NCBI GenBank assembly: GCA_916613615.1
Contig: OU744726.1
Location: 54,762,987 to 54,826,986, forward strand
DNA: 64,000 bases
Reading direction: 5' to 3'
Origin: Steromphala cineraria
Lineage: Eukaryota; Mollusca; Gastropoda; Trochida; Trochidae
Part shown: positions 37,231 to 50,541 of the stretch, one piece after another
Layout of the letters: every line of letters begins with the position of its first letter
How positions within the stretch are numbered: the stretch's first letter is position 1
Translations under genes and position numbers: made by a program
The notes under the pieces: generated by a model
Told to the model about the DNA's origin: nothing
Database searches by the model: none
What the model saw: the letters and a program-made list of their open reading frames with translations, nothing else

Positions 37231-40200
37231 AAAGTACATTTTCTTGTAAAGAGCGTGATAAGTTTCTTAAATATGCATATTTCTGAACCAGACTTTCACC
37301 AAATGTACACATCAGGGTGCTCTATCGTTTGGAATAAACAAATTTTCACTCGGAGTAATAGATTTAGCAACAGATTCGAACGTATAGACGTGTATGTGGT
37401 CAATTTTGAGCAAATTCTCGGAATATGATTAATTCAAGAAAGTACATTTTCTTGAAATGAGCGTGAAAAGTTTCTTAAAAATGCATATTTCTAAACAAGA
37501 CTTTCACAAAATGTACACATCAGGGTGCTCTATCGTTTGGAATAAACAAATTTTCACTCCGAGTAATAGATTTAGCTACAGATTCGAACGTATAGACGTG
37601 TATGTGGTCAATTTTGAGCAAATTCTCGGAATATGATTAATTCAAGAAAGTACATTTTCTTGAAATGAGCGTGATAAGTTTCTTAAAAATGCATATTTCT
37701 GAACCAGACTTTCACCAAATGTACACATCAGGGTGCTCTATCATTTGGAATAAATAAATTTTCACTCCGAGTAATAGTTTTAGCTACAGATTCGAACGTA
37801 TAGACGTGTATGTGGTCAATTTTGAGCAAATTCTCGGAATATGATTAATTCAAGAAAGTACATTTTCTTGAAATGAGCGTGATAAGTTTCTTAAATATGC
37901 ATATTTCTAAACAAGACTTTCACCAAATGTACACATCAGGGTGCTCTATCGTTTGGAATAAACAAATTTTCACTCCGAGTAATAGATTTAGCTACAGATT
38001 CGAACGTATAGACGTGTATGTGGTCAATTTTGAGCAAATTCTCGGAATATGATTAATTCAAGAAAGTACATTTTCTTGTAAAGAGCGTGATAAGTTTCTT
38101 AAATATGCATATTTCTGAACCAGACTTTCACCAAATGTACACATCAGGGTGCTCTATCGTTTGGAATAAACAAATTTTCACTCGGAGTAATAGATTTAGC
38201 AACAGTTTCGAACGTATAGACGTGTATGTGGTCAATTTTGAGCAAATTCTCGGAATATGATTAATTCAAGAAAGTACATTTTCTTGAAATGAGCGTGAAA
38301 AGTTTCTTAAAAATGCATATTTCTATACAAGACTTTCACAAAATGTACACATCAGGGTGCTCTATCGTTTGGAATAAACAAATTTTCACTCCGAGTAATA
38401 GATTTAGCTACAGATTCGAACGTATAGACGTGTATGTGGTCAATTTTGAGCAAATTCTCGGAATATGATTAATTCAAGAAAGTACATTTTCTTGTAAAGA
38501 GCGTGATAAGTTTCTTAAATATGCATATTTCTAAACCAGTCTTTCACCAAATGTACACATCAGGGTGCTCTATCGTTTGGAATAAACAAATTTTCACTCC
38601 GAGTAATACTTTTGGCTACAGATTCGAACGTAAAGACGTGTATGTGGTCAATTTTGAGCAAATTCTCGGAATATGATTAATTCAAGAAAGTACATTTTCG
38701 TGAAATGAGCGTGATAAGTTTCTTAAAAATGCATATTTCTGAACCAGACTTTCACCAAATGTACAAATCAGGGTGCTCTATCATTTGGAATAAATAAATT
38801 TTCACTCCGAGTAATAGTTTTAGCTACAGATTCTAACGTATAGACGTGTATGTGGTCAATTTTGAGCAAATCCTCGGAATATGATTAATTCAAGAAAGTA
38901 CATTTTCTTGAAATGAGCGTGATAAGTTTCTTAAATATGCATATTTCTGAACCAGACTTTCACCAAATGTACACATCAGGGTGCTCTATCGTTTGGAATA
39001 AACAAATTTTCACTCCGAGTAATAGATTTAGCTACAGATTCGAACGTATAGACGTGTATGTGGTCAATTTTGAGCAAATTCTCGGAATATGATTAATTCA
39101 AGAAAGTACATTTTCTTGTAAAGAGCGTGATAAGTTTCTTAAATATGCATATTTCTAAACCAGACTTTCACCAAATGTACACATCAGGGTGAACTATCGT
39201 TTGGAATAAACACATTTTCACTCCGAGTAATAGATTTAGCTACAGATTCGAACGTATAGACGTGTATGTGGTCAATTTTGAGCAAATTCTCGGAATATTA
39301 TTAATTCAAGAAAGTACATTTTCTTGTAAAGAGCGTGATAAGTTTCTTAAATATGCATATTTCTAAACCAGTCTTTCACCAAATGTACACATCAGGGTGC
39401 TCTATCGTTTGGAATAAACAAATTTTCACTCCGAGTAATACTTTTGGCTACAGATTCGAACGTAAAGACGTGTATGTGGTCAATTTTGAGCAAATTCTCG
39501 GAATATTATTAATTCAAGAAAGTACATTTTCTTGAAATGAGCGTGATAAGTTTCTTAAAAATGCATATTTCTAAACAAGACTTTCACAAAATGTACACAT
39601 CAGGGTGCTCTATCGTTTGGAATAAACAAATTTTCACTCCGAGTAATAGATTTAGCTACAGATTCGAACGTATAGACGTGTATGTGGTCAATTTTGAGCA
39701 AATTCTCGGAATATGATTAATTCAAGAAAGTACATTTTCTTGTAAAGAGCGTGATAAGTTTCTTAAATATGCATATTTCTAAACCAGACTTTCACCAAAT
39801 GTACACATCAGGGTGCACTATCGTTTGGAATAAACAAATTTTCACTCCGAGTAATAGTTTTAGCTACAGATTCGAACGTATAGACGTGTATGTGGTCAAT
39901 TTTGAGCAAATCCTCGGAATATGATTAATTCAAGAAAGTACATTTTCTTGTAAAGAGCGTGATAAGTTTCTTAAATATGCATATTTCTAAACCAGTCTTT
40001 CACCAAATGTACACATCAGGGTGCTCTATCGTTTGGAATAAACAAATTTTCACTCCGAGTAATACTTTTGGCTACAGATTCGAACGTAAAGACGTGTATG
40101 TGGTCAATTTTGAGCAAATTCTCGGAATATGATTAATTCAAGAAAGTACATTTTCTTGAAATGAGCGTGATAAGTTTCTTAAAAATGCATATTTCTAAAC

Positions 40201-41390
40201 AAGACTTTCACAAAATGTACACATCAGGGTGCTCTATCGTTTGGAATAAACAAATTTTCACTCCGAGTAATAGATTTAGCTACAGATTCGAACGTATAGA
40301 CGTGTATGTGGTCAATTTTGAGCAAATTCTCGGAATATGATTAATTCAAGAAAGTACATTTTCTTGTAAAGAGCGTGATAAGTTTCTTAAATATGCATAT
40401 TTCTGAACCAGACTTTCACCAAATGTACACATCAGGGTGCTCTATCGTTTGGAATAAACAAATTTTCACTCGGAGTAATAGATTTAGCAACAGATTCGAA
40501 CGTATAGACGTGTATGTGGTCAATTTTGAGCAAATTCTCGGAATATAATTAATTCAAGAAAGAACATTGTCTTGTAACGAGCGTGATAAGTTTCTTAAAT
40601 ATGCATATTTCTTAACCAGACTTTCACCAAATGTACACATCAGGGTGCACTATCGTTTGGAATAAACAAATTTTCACTCCGAGTAATAGTTTTAGCTACA
40701 GATTCGAACGTATAGACGTGTATGTGGTCAATTTTGAGCAAATTCTCGGATTATGATTAATTCAAGAAAGTACATTTTCTTGAAATGAGCGTGATAAGTT
40801 TCTTAAAAATGCATATTTCTGAACCAGACTTTCACCAAATGTACAAATCAGGGTGCTCTATCGTTTGGAATAAACAAATTTTCACTCCGAGTAATAGTTT
40901 TAGCTACAGATTCGAACGTATAGACGTGTATGTGGTCAATTTTGAGCAAATTCTCGGAATATGATTAATTCAAGAAAGTACATTTTCTTGTAAAGAGCGT
41001 GATAAGTTTCTTAAATATGCATATTTCTGAACCAGACTTTCACCAAATGTACACATCAGGGTGCTCTATCGTTTGGAATAAACAAATTTTCACTCGGAGT
41101 AATAGATTTAGCAACAGATTCGAACGTATAGACGTGTATGTGGTCAATTTTGAGCAAATTCTCGGAATATGATTAATTCAAGAAAGTACATTTTCTTGAA
41201 ATGAGCGTGATAAGTTTCTTAAAAATGCATATTTCTAAACAAGACTTTCACAAAATGTACACATCAGGGTGCTCTATCGTTTGGAATAAACAAATTTTCA
41301 CTCCGAGTAATAGATTTAGCTACAGATTCGAACGTATAGACGTGTATGTGGTCAATTTTGAGCAAATTCTCGGAATATGATTAATTCAAG
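37231..41390 (+). repeat. Array block, A-B-E-C and F-D-B runs
   Basis: The 20 units read A-B-E-C-A-B-D-E-C-F-D-B-F-D-B-A-G-H-A-B. The E unit at 38687 carries TTTTCGTGAAATG, GATTCTAACG and ATCCTCGG, and is a relative of those at 41807 and 44511. F-D-B is duplicated at 39103 and 39727. ATTATTAATT ends the units at 39103 and 39311. No gene is present. Confidence 0.77.
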
Positions 41391-44300
41391 AAAGTACATT
41401 TTCTTGAAATGAGCGTGATAAGTTTCTTAAATATGCATATTTCTAAACAAGACTTTCACCAAATGTACACATCAGGGTGCTCTATCGTTTTAAATATACA
41501 AATTTTCACTCCGAGTAATAGATTTAGCTACAGATTCGAACGTATAGACGTGTATGTGGTCAATTTTGAGCAAATTCTCGGAATATGATTAATTCAAGAA
41601 AGTACATTTTCTTGTAAAGAGCGTGATAAGTTTCTTAAATATGCATATTTCTGAACCAGACTTTCACCAAATGTACACATCAGGGTGCTCTATCGTTTGG
41701 AATAAACAAATTTTCACTCGGAGTAATAGATTTAGCAACAGATTCGAACGTATAGACGTGTATGTGGTCAATTTTGAGCAAATTCTCGGAATATGATTAA
41801 TTCAAGAAAGTACATTTTCGTGAAATGAGCGTGATAAGTTTCTTAAAAATGCATATTTCTGAACCAGACTTTCACCAAATGTACAAATCAGGGTGCTCTA
41901 TCATTTGGAATAAATAAATTTTCACTCCGAGTAATAGTTTTAGCTACAGATTCTAACGTATAGACGTGTATGTGGTCAATTTTGAGCAAATCCTCGGAAT
42001 ATGATTAATTCAAGAAAGTACATTTTCTTGAAATGAGCGTGATAAGTTTCTTAAATATGCATATTTCTGAACCAGACTTTCACCAAATGTACACATCAGG
42101 GTGCTCTATCGTTTGGAATAAACAAATTTTCACTCGGAGTAATAGATTTAGCTACAGATTCGAACGTATAGACGTGTATGTGGTCAATTTTGAGCAAATT
42201 CTCGGAATATGATTAATTCAAGAAAGTACATTTTCTTGTAAAGAGCGTGATAAGTTTCTTAAATATGCATATTTCTAAACCAGACTTTCACCAAATGTAC
42301 ACATCAGGGCGAACTATCGTTTGGAATAAACAAATTTTCACTCCGAGTAATAGATTTAGCTACAGATTCGAACGTATAGACGTGTATGTGGTCAATTTTG
42401 AGCAAATTCTTGGAATATGATTAATTCAAGAAAGTACATTTTCTTGAAATGAGCGTGATAAGTTTCTTAAATATGCATATTTCTAAACCAGTCTTTCACC
42501 AAATGTACACATCAGGGTGCTCTATCGTTTGGAATAAACAAATTTTCACTCCGAGTAATAGATTTAGCTACAGATTCGAACGTATAGACGTGTATGTGGT
42601 TAATTTTGAGCAAATTCTCGGAATATGATTAATTCAAGAAAGTACATTTTCTTGTAAAGAGCGTGATAAGTTTCTTAAATATGCATATTTCTAAACCAGA
42701 CTTTCACCAAATGTACACATCAGGGTGCACTATCGTTTGGAATAAACAAATTTTCACTCCGAGTAATAGTTTTAGCTACAGATTCGAACGTATAGACGTG
42801 TATGTGGTCAATTTTGAGCAAATTCTCGGAATATGATTAGTTCAAGAAAGTACATTTTCTTGTAAAGAGCGTGATAAGTTTCTTAAATATGCATATTTCT
42901 AAACCAGTCTTTCACCAAATGTACACATCAGGGTGCTCTATCGTTTGGAATGAACAAATTTTCACTCCGAGTAATACTTTTGGCTACAGATTCGAACGTA
43001 AAGACGTGTATGTGGTCAATTTTGAGCAAATTCTCGGAATATGATTAATTCAAGAAAGTACATTTTCTTGAAATGAGCGTGATAAATTTCTTAAAAATGC
43101 ATATTTCTAAACAAGACTTTCACAAAATGTACACATCAGGGTGCTCTATCGTTTGGAATAAACAAATTTTCACTCCGAGTAATAGATTTAGCTACAGATT
43201 CGAACGTATAGACGTGTATGTGGTCAATTTTGAGCAAATTCTCGGAATATGATTAATTCAAGAAAGTACATTTTCTTGTAAAGAGCGTGATAAGTTTCTT
43301 AAATATGCATATTTCTGAACCAGACTTTCACCAAATGTACACATCAGGGTGCTCTATCGTTTGGAATAAACAAATTTTCACTCGGAGTAATAGATTTAGC
43401 AACAGATTCGAACGTATAGACGTGTATGTGGTCAATTTTGAGCAAATTCTCGGAATATAATTAATTCAAGAAAGAACATTGTCTTGTAACGAGCGTGATA
43501 CGTTTCTTAAATATGCATATTTCTAAACCAGACTTTCACCAAATGTACACATCAGGGTGCACTATCGTTTGGAATAAACAAATTTTCACTCCGAGTAATA
43601 GTTTTAGCTACAGATTCGAACGTATAGACGTGTATGTGGTCAATTTTGAGCAAATTCTCGGAATATGATTAATTCAAGAAAGTACATTTTCTTGAAATGA
43701 GCGTGATAAGTTTCTTAAAAATGCATATTTCTAAACCAGACTTTCACCAAATGTACAAATCAGGGTGCTCTATCGTTTGGAATAAACAAATTTTCACTCG
43801 GAGTAATAGATTTAGCAACAGATTCGAACGTATAGACGTGTATGTGGTCAATTTTGAGCAAATTCTCGGAATATAATTAATTCAAGAAAGAACATTGTCT
43901 TGTAACGAGCGTGATACGTTTCTTAAATATGCATATTTCTAAACCAGACTTTCACCAAATGTACACATCAGGGTGCACTATCGTTTGGAATAAACAAATT
44001 TTCACTCCGAGTAATAGTTTTAGCTACAGATTCGAACGTATAGACGTGTATGTGGTCAATTTTGAGCAAATTCTCGGAATATGATTAATTCAAGAAAGTA
44101 CATTTTCTTGAAATGAGCGTGATAAGTTTCTTAAATATGCATATTTCTAAACAAGACTTTCACCAAATGTACACATCAGGGTGCTCTATCGTTTTAAATA
44201 TACAAATTTTCACTCCGAGTAATAGATTTAGCTACAGATTCGAACGTATAGACGTGTATGTGGTCAATTTTGAGCAAATTCTCGGAATATGATTAATTCA

Positions 44301-46798
44301 AGAAAGTACATTTTCTTGTAAAGAGCGTGATAAGTTTCTTAAATATGCATATTTCTGAACCAGACTTTCACCAAATGTACACATCAGGGTGCTCTATCGT
44401 TTGGAATAAACAAATTTTCACTCGGAGTAATAGATTTAGCAACAGATTCGAACGTATAGACGTGTATGTGGTCAATTTTGAGCAAATTCTCGGAATATGA
44501 TTAATTCAAGAAAGTACATTTTCGTGAAATGAGCGTGATAAGTTTCTTAAAAATGCATATTTCTGAACCAGACTTTCACCAAATGTACAAATCAGGGTGC
44601 TCTATCATTTGGAATAAATAAATTTTCACTCCGAGTAATAGTTTTAGCTACAGATTCTAACGTATAGACGTGTATGTGGTCAATTTTGAGCAAATCCTCG
44701 GAATATGATTAATTCAAGAAAGTACATTTTCTTGAAATGAGCGTGATAAGTTTCTTAAATATGCATATTTCTGAACCAGACTTTCACCAAATGTACACAT
44801 CAGGGTGCTCTATCGTTTGGAATAAACAAATTTTCACTCGGAGTAATAGATTTAGCTACAGATTCGAACGTATAGACGTGTATGTGGTCAATTTTGAGCA
44901 AATTCTCGGAATATGATTAATTCAAGAAAGTACATTTTCTTGTAAAGAGCGTGATAAGTTTCTTAAATATGCATATTTCTAAACCAGACTTTCACCAAAT
45001 GTACACATCAGGGCGAACTATCGTTTGGAATAAACAAATTTTCACTCCCAGTAATAGATTTAGCTACAGATTCGAACGTATAGACGTGTATGTGGTCAAT
45101 TTTGAGCAAATTCTTGGAATATGATTAATTCAAGAAAGTACATTTTCTTGAAATGAGCGTGATAAGTTTCTTAAATATGCATATTTCTAAACCAGTCTTT
45201 CACCAAATGTACACATCAGGGTGCTCTATCGTTTGGAATAAACAAATTTTCACTCCGAGTAATAGATTTAGCTACAGATTCGAACGTATAGACGTGTATG
45301 TGGTTAATTTTGAGCAAATTCTCGGAATATGATTAATTCAAGAAAGTACATTTTCTTGTAAAGAGCGTGATAAGTTTCTTAAATATGCATATTTCTAAAC
45401 CAGACTTTCACCAAATGTACACATCAGGGTGCACTATCGTTTGGAATAAACAAATTTTCACTCCGAGTAATAGTTTTAGCTACAGATTCGAACGTATAGA
45501 CGTGTATGTGGTCAATTTTGAGCAAATTCTCGGAATATGATTAGTTCAAGAAAGTACATTTTCTTGTAAAGAGCGTGATAAGTTTCTTAAATATGCATAT
45601 TTCTAAACCAGTCTTTCACCAAATGTACACATCAGGGTGCTCTATCGTTTGGAATGAACAAATTTTCACTCCGAGTAATACTTTTGGCTACAGATTCGAA
45701 CGTAAAGACGTGTATGTGGTCAATTTTGAGCAAATTCTCGGAATATGATTAATTCAAGAAAGTACATTTTCTTGAAATGAGCGTGATAAATTTCTTAAAA
45801 ATGCATATTTCTAAACAAGACTTTCACAAAATGTACACATCAGGGTGCTCTATCGTTTGGAATAAACAAATTTTCACTCCGAGTAATAGATTTAGCTACA
45901 GATTCGAACGTATAGACGTGTATGTGGTCAATTTTGAGCAAATTCTCGGAATATGATTAATTCAAGAAAGTACATTTTCTTGTAAAGAGCGTGATAAGTT
46001 TCTTAAATATGCATATTTCTGAACCAGACTTTCACCAAATGTACACATCAGGGTGCTCTATCGTTTGGAATAAACAAATTTTCACTCGGAGTAATAGATT
46101 TAGCAACAGATTCGAACGTATAGACGTGTATGTGGTCAATTTTGAGCAAATTCTCGGAATATAATTAATTCAAGAAAGAACATTGTCTTGTAACGAGCGT
46201 GATACGTTTCTTAAATATGCATATTTCTAAACCAGACTTTCACCAAATGTACACATCAGGGTGCACTATCGTTTGGAATAAACAAATTTTCACTCCGAGT
46301 AATAGTTTTAGCTACAGATTCGAACGTATAGACGTGTATGTGGTCAATTTTGAGCAAATTCTCGGAATATGATTAATTCAAGAAAGTACATTTTCTTGAA
46401 ATGAGCGTGATAAGTTTCTTAAAAATGCATATTTCTAAACCAGACTTTCACCAAATGTACAAATCAGGGTGCTCTATCGTTTGGAATAAACAAATTTTCA
46501 CTCCGAGTAATAGTTTTAGCTGCAGATTCGAACGTATAGACGTGTATGTGGTCAATTTTGAGCAAATTCTCGGAATATGATTAATTCAAGAAAGTACATT
46601 TTCTTGAAATGAGCGTGGTAAGTTTCTTAAATATGCATATTTCTAAACAAGTTTTTCACTAAATGTACACATCAGGGTGCTCTATCGTTTGGAATAAACA
46701 AATTTTCACTCGGAGTAATAGATTTAGCTACAGATTCGAACGTATAGACGTGTATGTGGTCAATTTTGAGCAAATTCTCGGAATATGATTAATTCAAG
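41391..46798 (+). repeat. Higher-order repeat, 13 units (2704 bp), second set with private mutations
   Basis: Copy 1 (41391-44094) reads C-A-E-A*-F-D*-F-D-B-A-G-H/A-G. Copy 2 (44095-46798) reads C-A-E-A*-F-D*-F-D-B-A-G-H-C. Shared rare marks at exactly 2704-bp spacing include CGTTTTAAATATAC, TTTTCGTGAAATG, GATTCTAACG, GGGCGAACT, TTCTTGGAATATG, GGTTAATTTTG, GATTAGTTC, GGAATGAAC, GATAAATTTC and GATACGTTT. The block has no clear counterpart of this full order elsewhere in the window. Confidence 0.9.
43679..43886 (+). repeat. H/A hybrid unit marking an exchange junction
   Basis: The left part is variant H (AAAAATG, AAACCAGAC, TACAAATC). The right part is variant A (CTCGG, CAAC, ATAATT). The switch lies between 43758 (last H-specific base) and 43800 (first A-specific base). 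It is followed by a second G unit (43887) that repeats the GATACGTTT mark of the G at 43471. An A-G pair was duplicated by misaligned exchange. Confidence 0.85.
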
Positions 46799-49700
46799 AA
46801 AGTACATTTTCTTGAAATGAGCGTGATAAGTTTCTTAAATATGCATATTTCTAAACCAGACTTTCACCAAATGTACACATCAGGGTGCACTATCGTTTGG
46901 AATAAACAAATTTTCACTCCGAGTAATAGTTTTAGCTACAGATTCGAACGTATAGACGTGTATGTGGTCAATTTTGAGCAAATTCTCGGAATATGATTAA
47001 TTCAAGAAAGTACATTTTCTTGAAATGAGCGTGATAAGTTTCTTAAATATGCATATTTCTGAACCAGACTTTCACCTAATGTACACATCAGGGTGCTCTA
47101 TCGTTTGGAATAAACAAATTTTCACTCGGAGTAATAGATTTAGCAACAGATTCGAACGTATAGAGAGTATGTGGTCAATTTTGAGCAAATTCTCGGAATA
47201 TGATTAATTCAAGAAAGTACATTTTCTTGAAATGAGCGTGATAAGTTTCTTAAAAATGCATATTCCTAAACAAGACTTTCACAAAATGTACACATCAGGG
47301 TGCTCTATCGTTTGGAATAAACAAATTTTCACTCCGAGTAATAGATTTAGCTACAGATTCGAACGTATAGACGTGTATGTGGTCAATTTTGAGCAAATTC
47401 TCGGAATATGATTAATTCAAGAAAGTACATTTTCTTGAAATGAGCGTGATAAGTTTCTTAAAAATGCATATTTCTGAACCAGACTTTCACCAAATGTACA
47501 AATCAGGGTGCTCTATCATTTGGAATAAATAAATTTTCACTCCGAGTAATAGATTTAGCTACAGATTCGAACGTATAGACGTGTATGTGGTCAATTTTGA
47601 GCAAATTCTCGGAATATGATTAATTCAAGAAAGTACATTTTCTTGTAACGAGCGTGATAAGTTTCTTAAATATGCATATTTCTAAACCAGACTTTCACCA
47701 AATGTACACATCTGGGTGCACTATCGTTTGGAATAAACACATTTTCACTCCGAGTAATAGATTTAGCTACAGATTCGAACGTATAGACGTGTATGTGGTC
47801 AATTTTGAGCAAATTCTCGGAATATGATTAATTCAAGAAAGTACATTTTCTTGTAAAGAGCGTGATAAGTTTCTTAAATATGCATATTTCTAAACCAGTC
47901 TTTTACCAAATGTACACATCAGGGTGCTCTATCGTTTGGAATAAACAAATTTTCACTCCGAGTAATACTTTTGGCTACAGATTCGAACGTATAGACGTGT
48001 ATGTGGTCAATTTTGAGCAAATTCTCGGAATATGATTAATTCAAGAAAGTACATTTTCTTGAAATGAGCGTGATAAGTTTCTTAAAAATGCATATTTCTA
48101 AACAAGACTTTCACAAAATGTACACATCAGGGTGCTCTATCGTTTGGAATAAACAAATTTTCACTCCGAGTAATAGATTTAGCTACAGATTCGAACGTAT
48201 AGACGTGTATGTGGTAAATTTTGAGCAAATTCTCGGAATATAATTAATTCAAGAAAGAACATTGTCTTGTAACGAGCGTGATACGTTTCTTAAATATGCA
48301 TATTTCTAAACCAGACTTTCACCAAATGTACACATCAGGGTGCACTATCGTTTGGAATAAACAAATTTTCACTCCGAGTAATAGTTTTAGCTACAGATTC
48401 GAACGTATAGACGTGTATGTGGTCAATTTTGAGCAAATTCTCGGAATATGATTAATTCAAGAAAGTACATTTTCTTGTAAAGAGCGTGATAAGTTTCTTA
48501 AATATGCATATTTCTAAACCAGTCTTTCACCAAATGTACACATCAGGGTGCTCTATCGTTTGGAATAAACAAATTTTCACTCCGAGTAATACTTTTGGCT
48601 ACAGATTCGAACGTAAAGACGTGTATGTGGTCAATTTTGAGCAAATTCTCGGAATATGATTAATTCAAGAAAGTACATTTTCTTGAAATGAGCGTGATAA
48701 GTTTCTTAAAAATGCATATTTCTGAACCAGACTTTCACCAAATGTACAAATCAGGGTGCTCTATCATTTGGAATAAATAAATTTTCACTCCGAGTAATAG
48801 TTTTAGCTACAGATTCGAACGTATAGACGTGTATGTGGTCAATGTTGAGCAAATTCTCGGAATATGATTAATTCAAGAAAGTACATTTTCTTGAAATGAG
48901 CGTGATAAGTTTCTTAAATATGCATATTTCTGAACCAGACTTTCACCTAATGTACACATCATGGTGCTCTATCGTTTGGAATAAACAAATTTTCACTCGG
49001 AGTAATAGATTTAGCAACAGATTCGAACGTATAGACGTGTATGTGGTCAATTTTGAGCAAATTCTCGGAATATGATTAATTCAAGAAAGTACATTTTCTT
49101 GAAATGAGCGTGATAAGTTTCTTAAAAATGCATATTTCTAAACAAGACTTTCACAAAATGTACACATCAGGGTGCTCTATCGTTTGGAATAAACAATTTT
49201 TCTCTCCGAGTAATAGATTTAGCTACAGATTCGAACGTATAGACGTGTATGTGGTCAATTTTGAGCAAATTCTCGGAATATGATTAATTCAAGAAAGTAC
49301 ATTTTCTTGAAATGAGCGTGATAAGTTTCTTAAAAATGCATATTTCTGAACCAGACTTTCACCAAATGTACAAATCAGGGTGCTCTATCATTTGGAATAA
49401 ATAAATTTTCACTCCGAGTAATAGATTTAGCTACAGATTCGAACGTATAGACGTGTATGTGGTCAATTTTGAGCAAATTCTCGGAATATGATTAATTCAA
49501 GAAAGTACATTTTCTTGTAAAGAGCGTGATAAGTTTCTTAAATATGCATATTTCTAAACCAGACTTTCACCAAATGTACACATCAGGGTGCACTATCGTT
49601 TGGAATAAACAAATTTTCACTCCGAGTAATAGTTTTAGCTACAGATTCGAACGTATAGACGTGTATGTGGTCAATTTTGAGCAAATTCTCGGAATATGAT

Positions 49701-50541
49701 TAATTCAAGAAAGTACATTTTCTTGTAAAGAGCGTGATAAGTTTCTTAAATATGCATATTTCTAAACCAGTCTTTCACCAAATGTACACATCAGGGTGCT
49801 CTATCGTTTGGAATAAACAAATTTTCACTCCGAGTAATACTTTTGGCTACAGATTCGAACGTAAAGACGTGTATGTGGTCAATTTTGAGCAAATTCTCGG
49901 AATATGATTAATTCAAGAAAGTACATTTTCTTGAAATGAGCGTGATAAGTTTCTTAAAAATGCATATTTCTAAACAAGACTTTCACAAAATGTACACATC
50001 AGGGTGCTCTATCGTTTGGAATAAACAAATTTTCACTCCGAGTAATAGATTTAGCTACAGATTCGAACGTATAGACGTGTATGTGGTAAATTTTGAGCAA
50101 ATTCTCGGAATATAATTAATTCAAGAAAGAACATTGTCTTGTAACGAGCGTGATAAGTTTCTTAAATATGCATATTTCTAAACCAGACTTTCACCAAATG
50201 TACACATCAGGGTGCACTATCGTTTGGAATAAACAAATTTTCACTCCGAGTAATAGTTTTAGCTACAGATTCGAACGTATAGACGTGTATGTGGTCAATT
50301 TTGAGCAAATTCTCGGAATATGATTAATTCAAGAAAGTACATTTTCTTGTAAAGAGCGTGATAAGTTTCTTAAATATGCATATTTCTAAACCAGTCTTTC
50401 ACCAAATGTACACTTTAGGGTGCTCTATCGTTTGGAATAAACAAATTTTCACTCCGAGTAATACTTTTGGCTACAGATTCGAACGAAAAGACGTGTATGT
50501 GGTCAATTTTGAGCAAATTCTCGGAATATGATTAATTCAAG
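46799..50541 (+). repeat. Higher-order repeat, 9 units, two copies
   Basis: After one F unit (46799), copies at 47007-48877 and 48878-50541 read A'-B-E-F-D-B-G-D-E and A'-B-E-F-D-B-G-D. The A' units have the TTGAAATG head and CACCTAATG. The second B units (48046, 49918) have GGTAAAT and ATAATT, so they are B/A mosaics leading into G. The first copy is 1871 bp because of a deletion near 47166. Confidence 0.85.
47007..47213 (+). repeat. 207-bp unit with deletion in the conserved core (A' hybrid)
   Basis: CGTATAGAGAGTATGTGG replaces CGTATAGACGTGTATGTGG near 47166. This is a net loss of one base with an added substitution, and it lies inside the otherwise conserved core. Confidence 0.88.
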
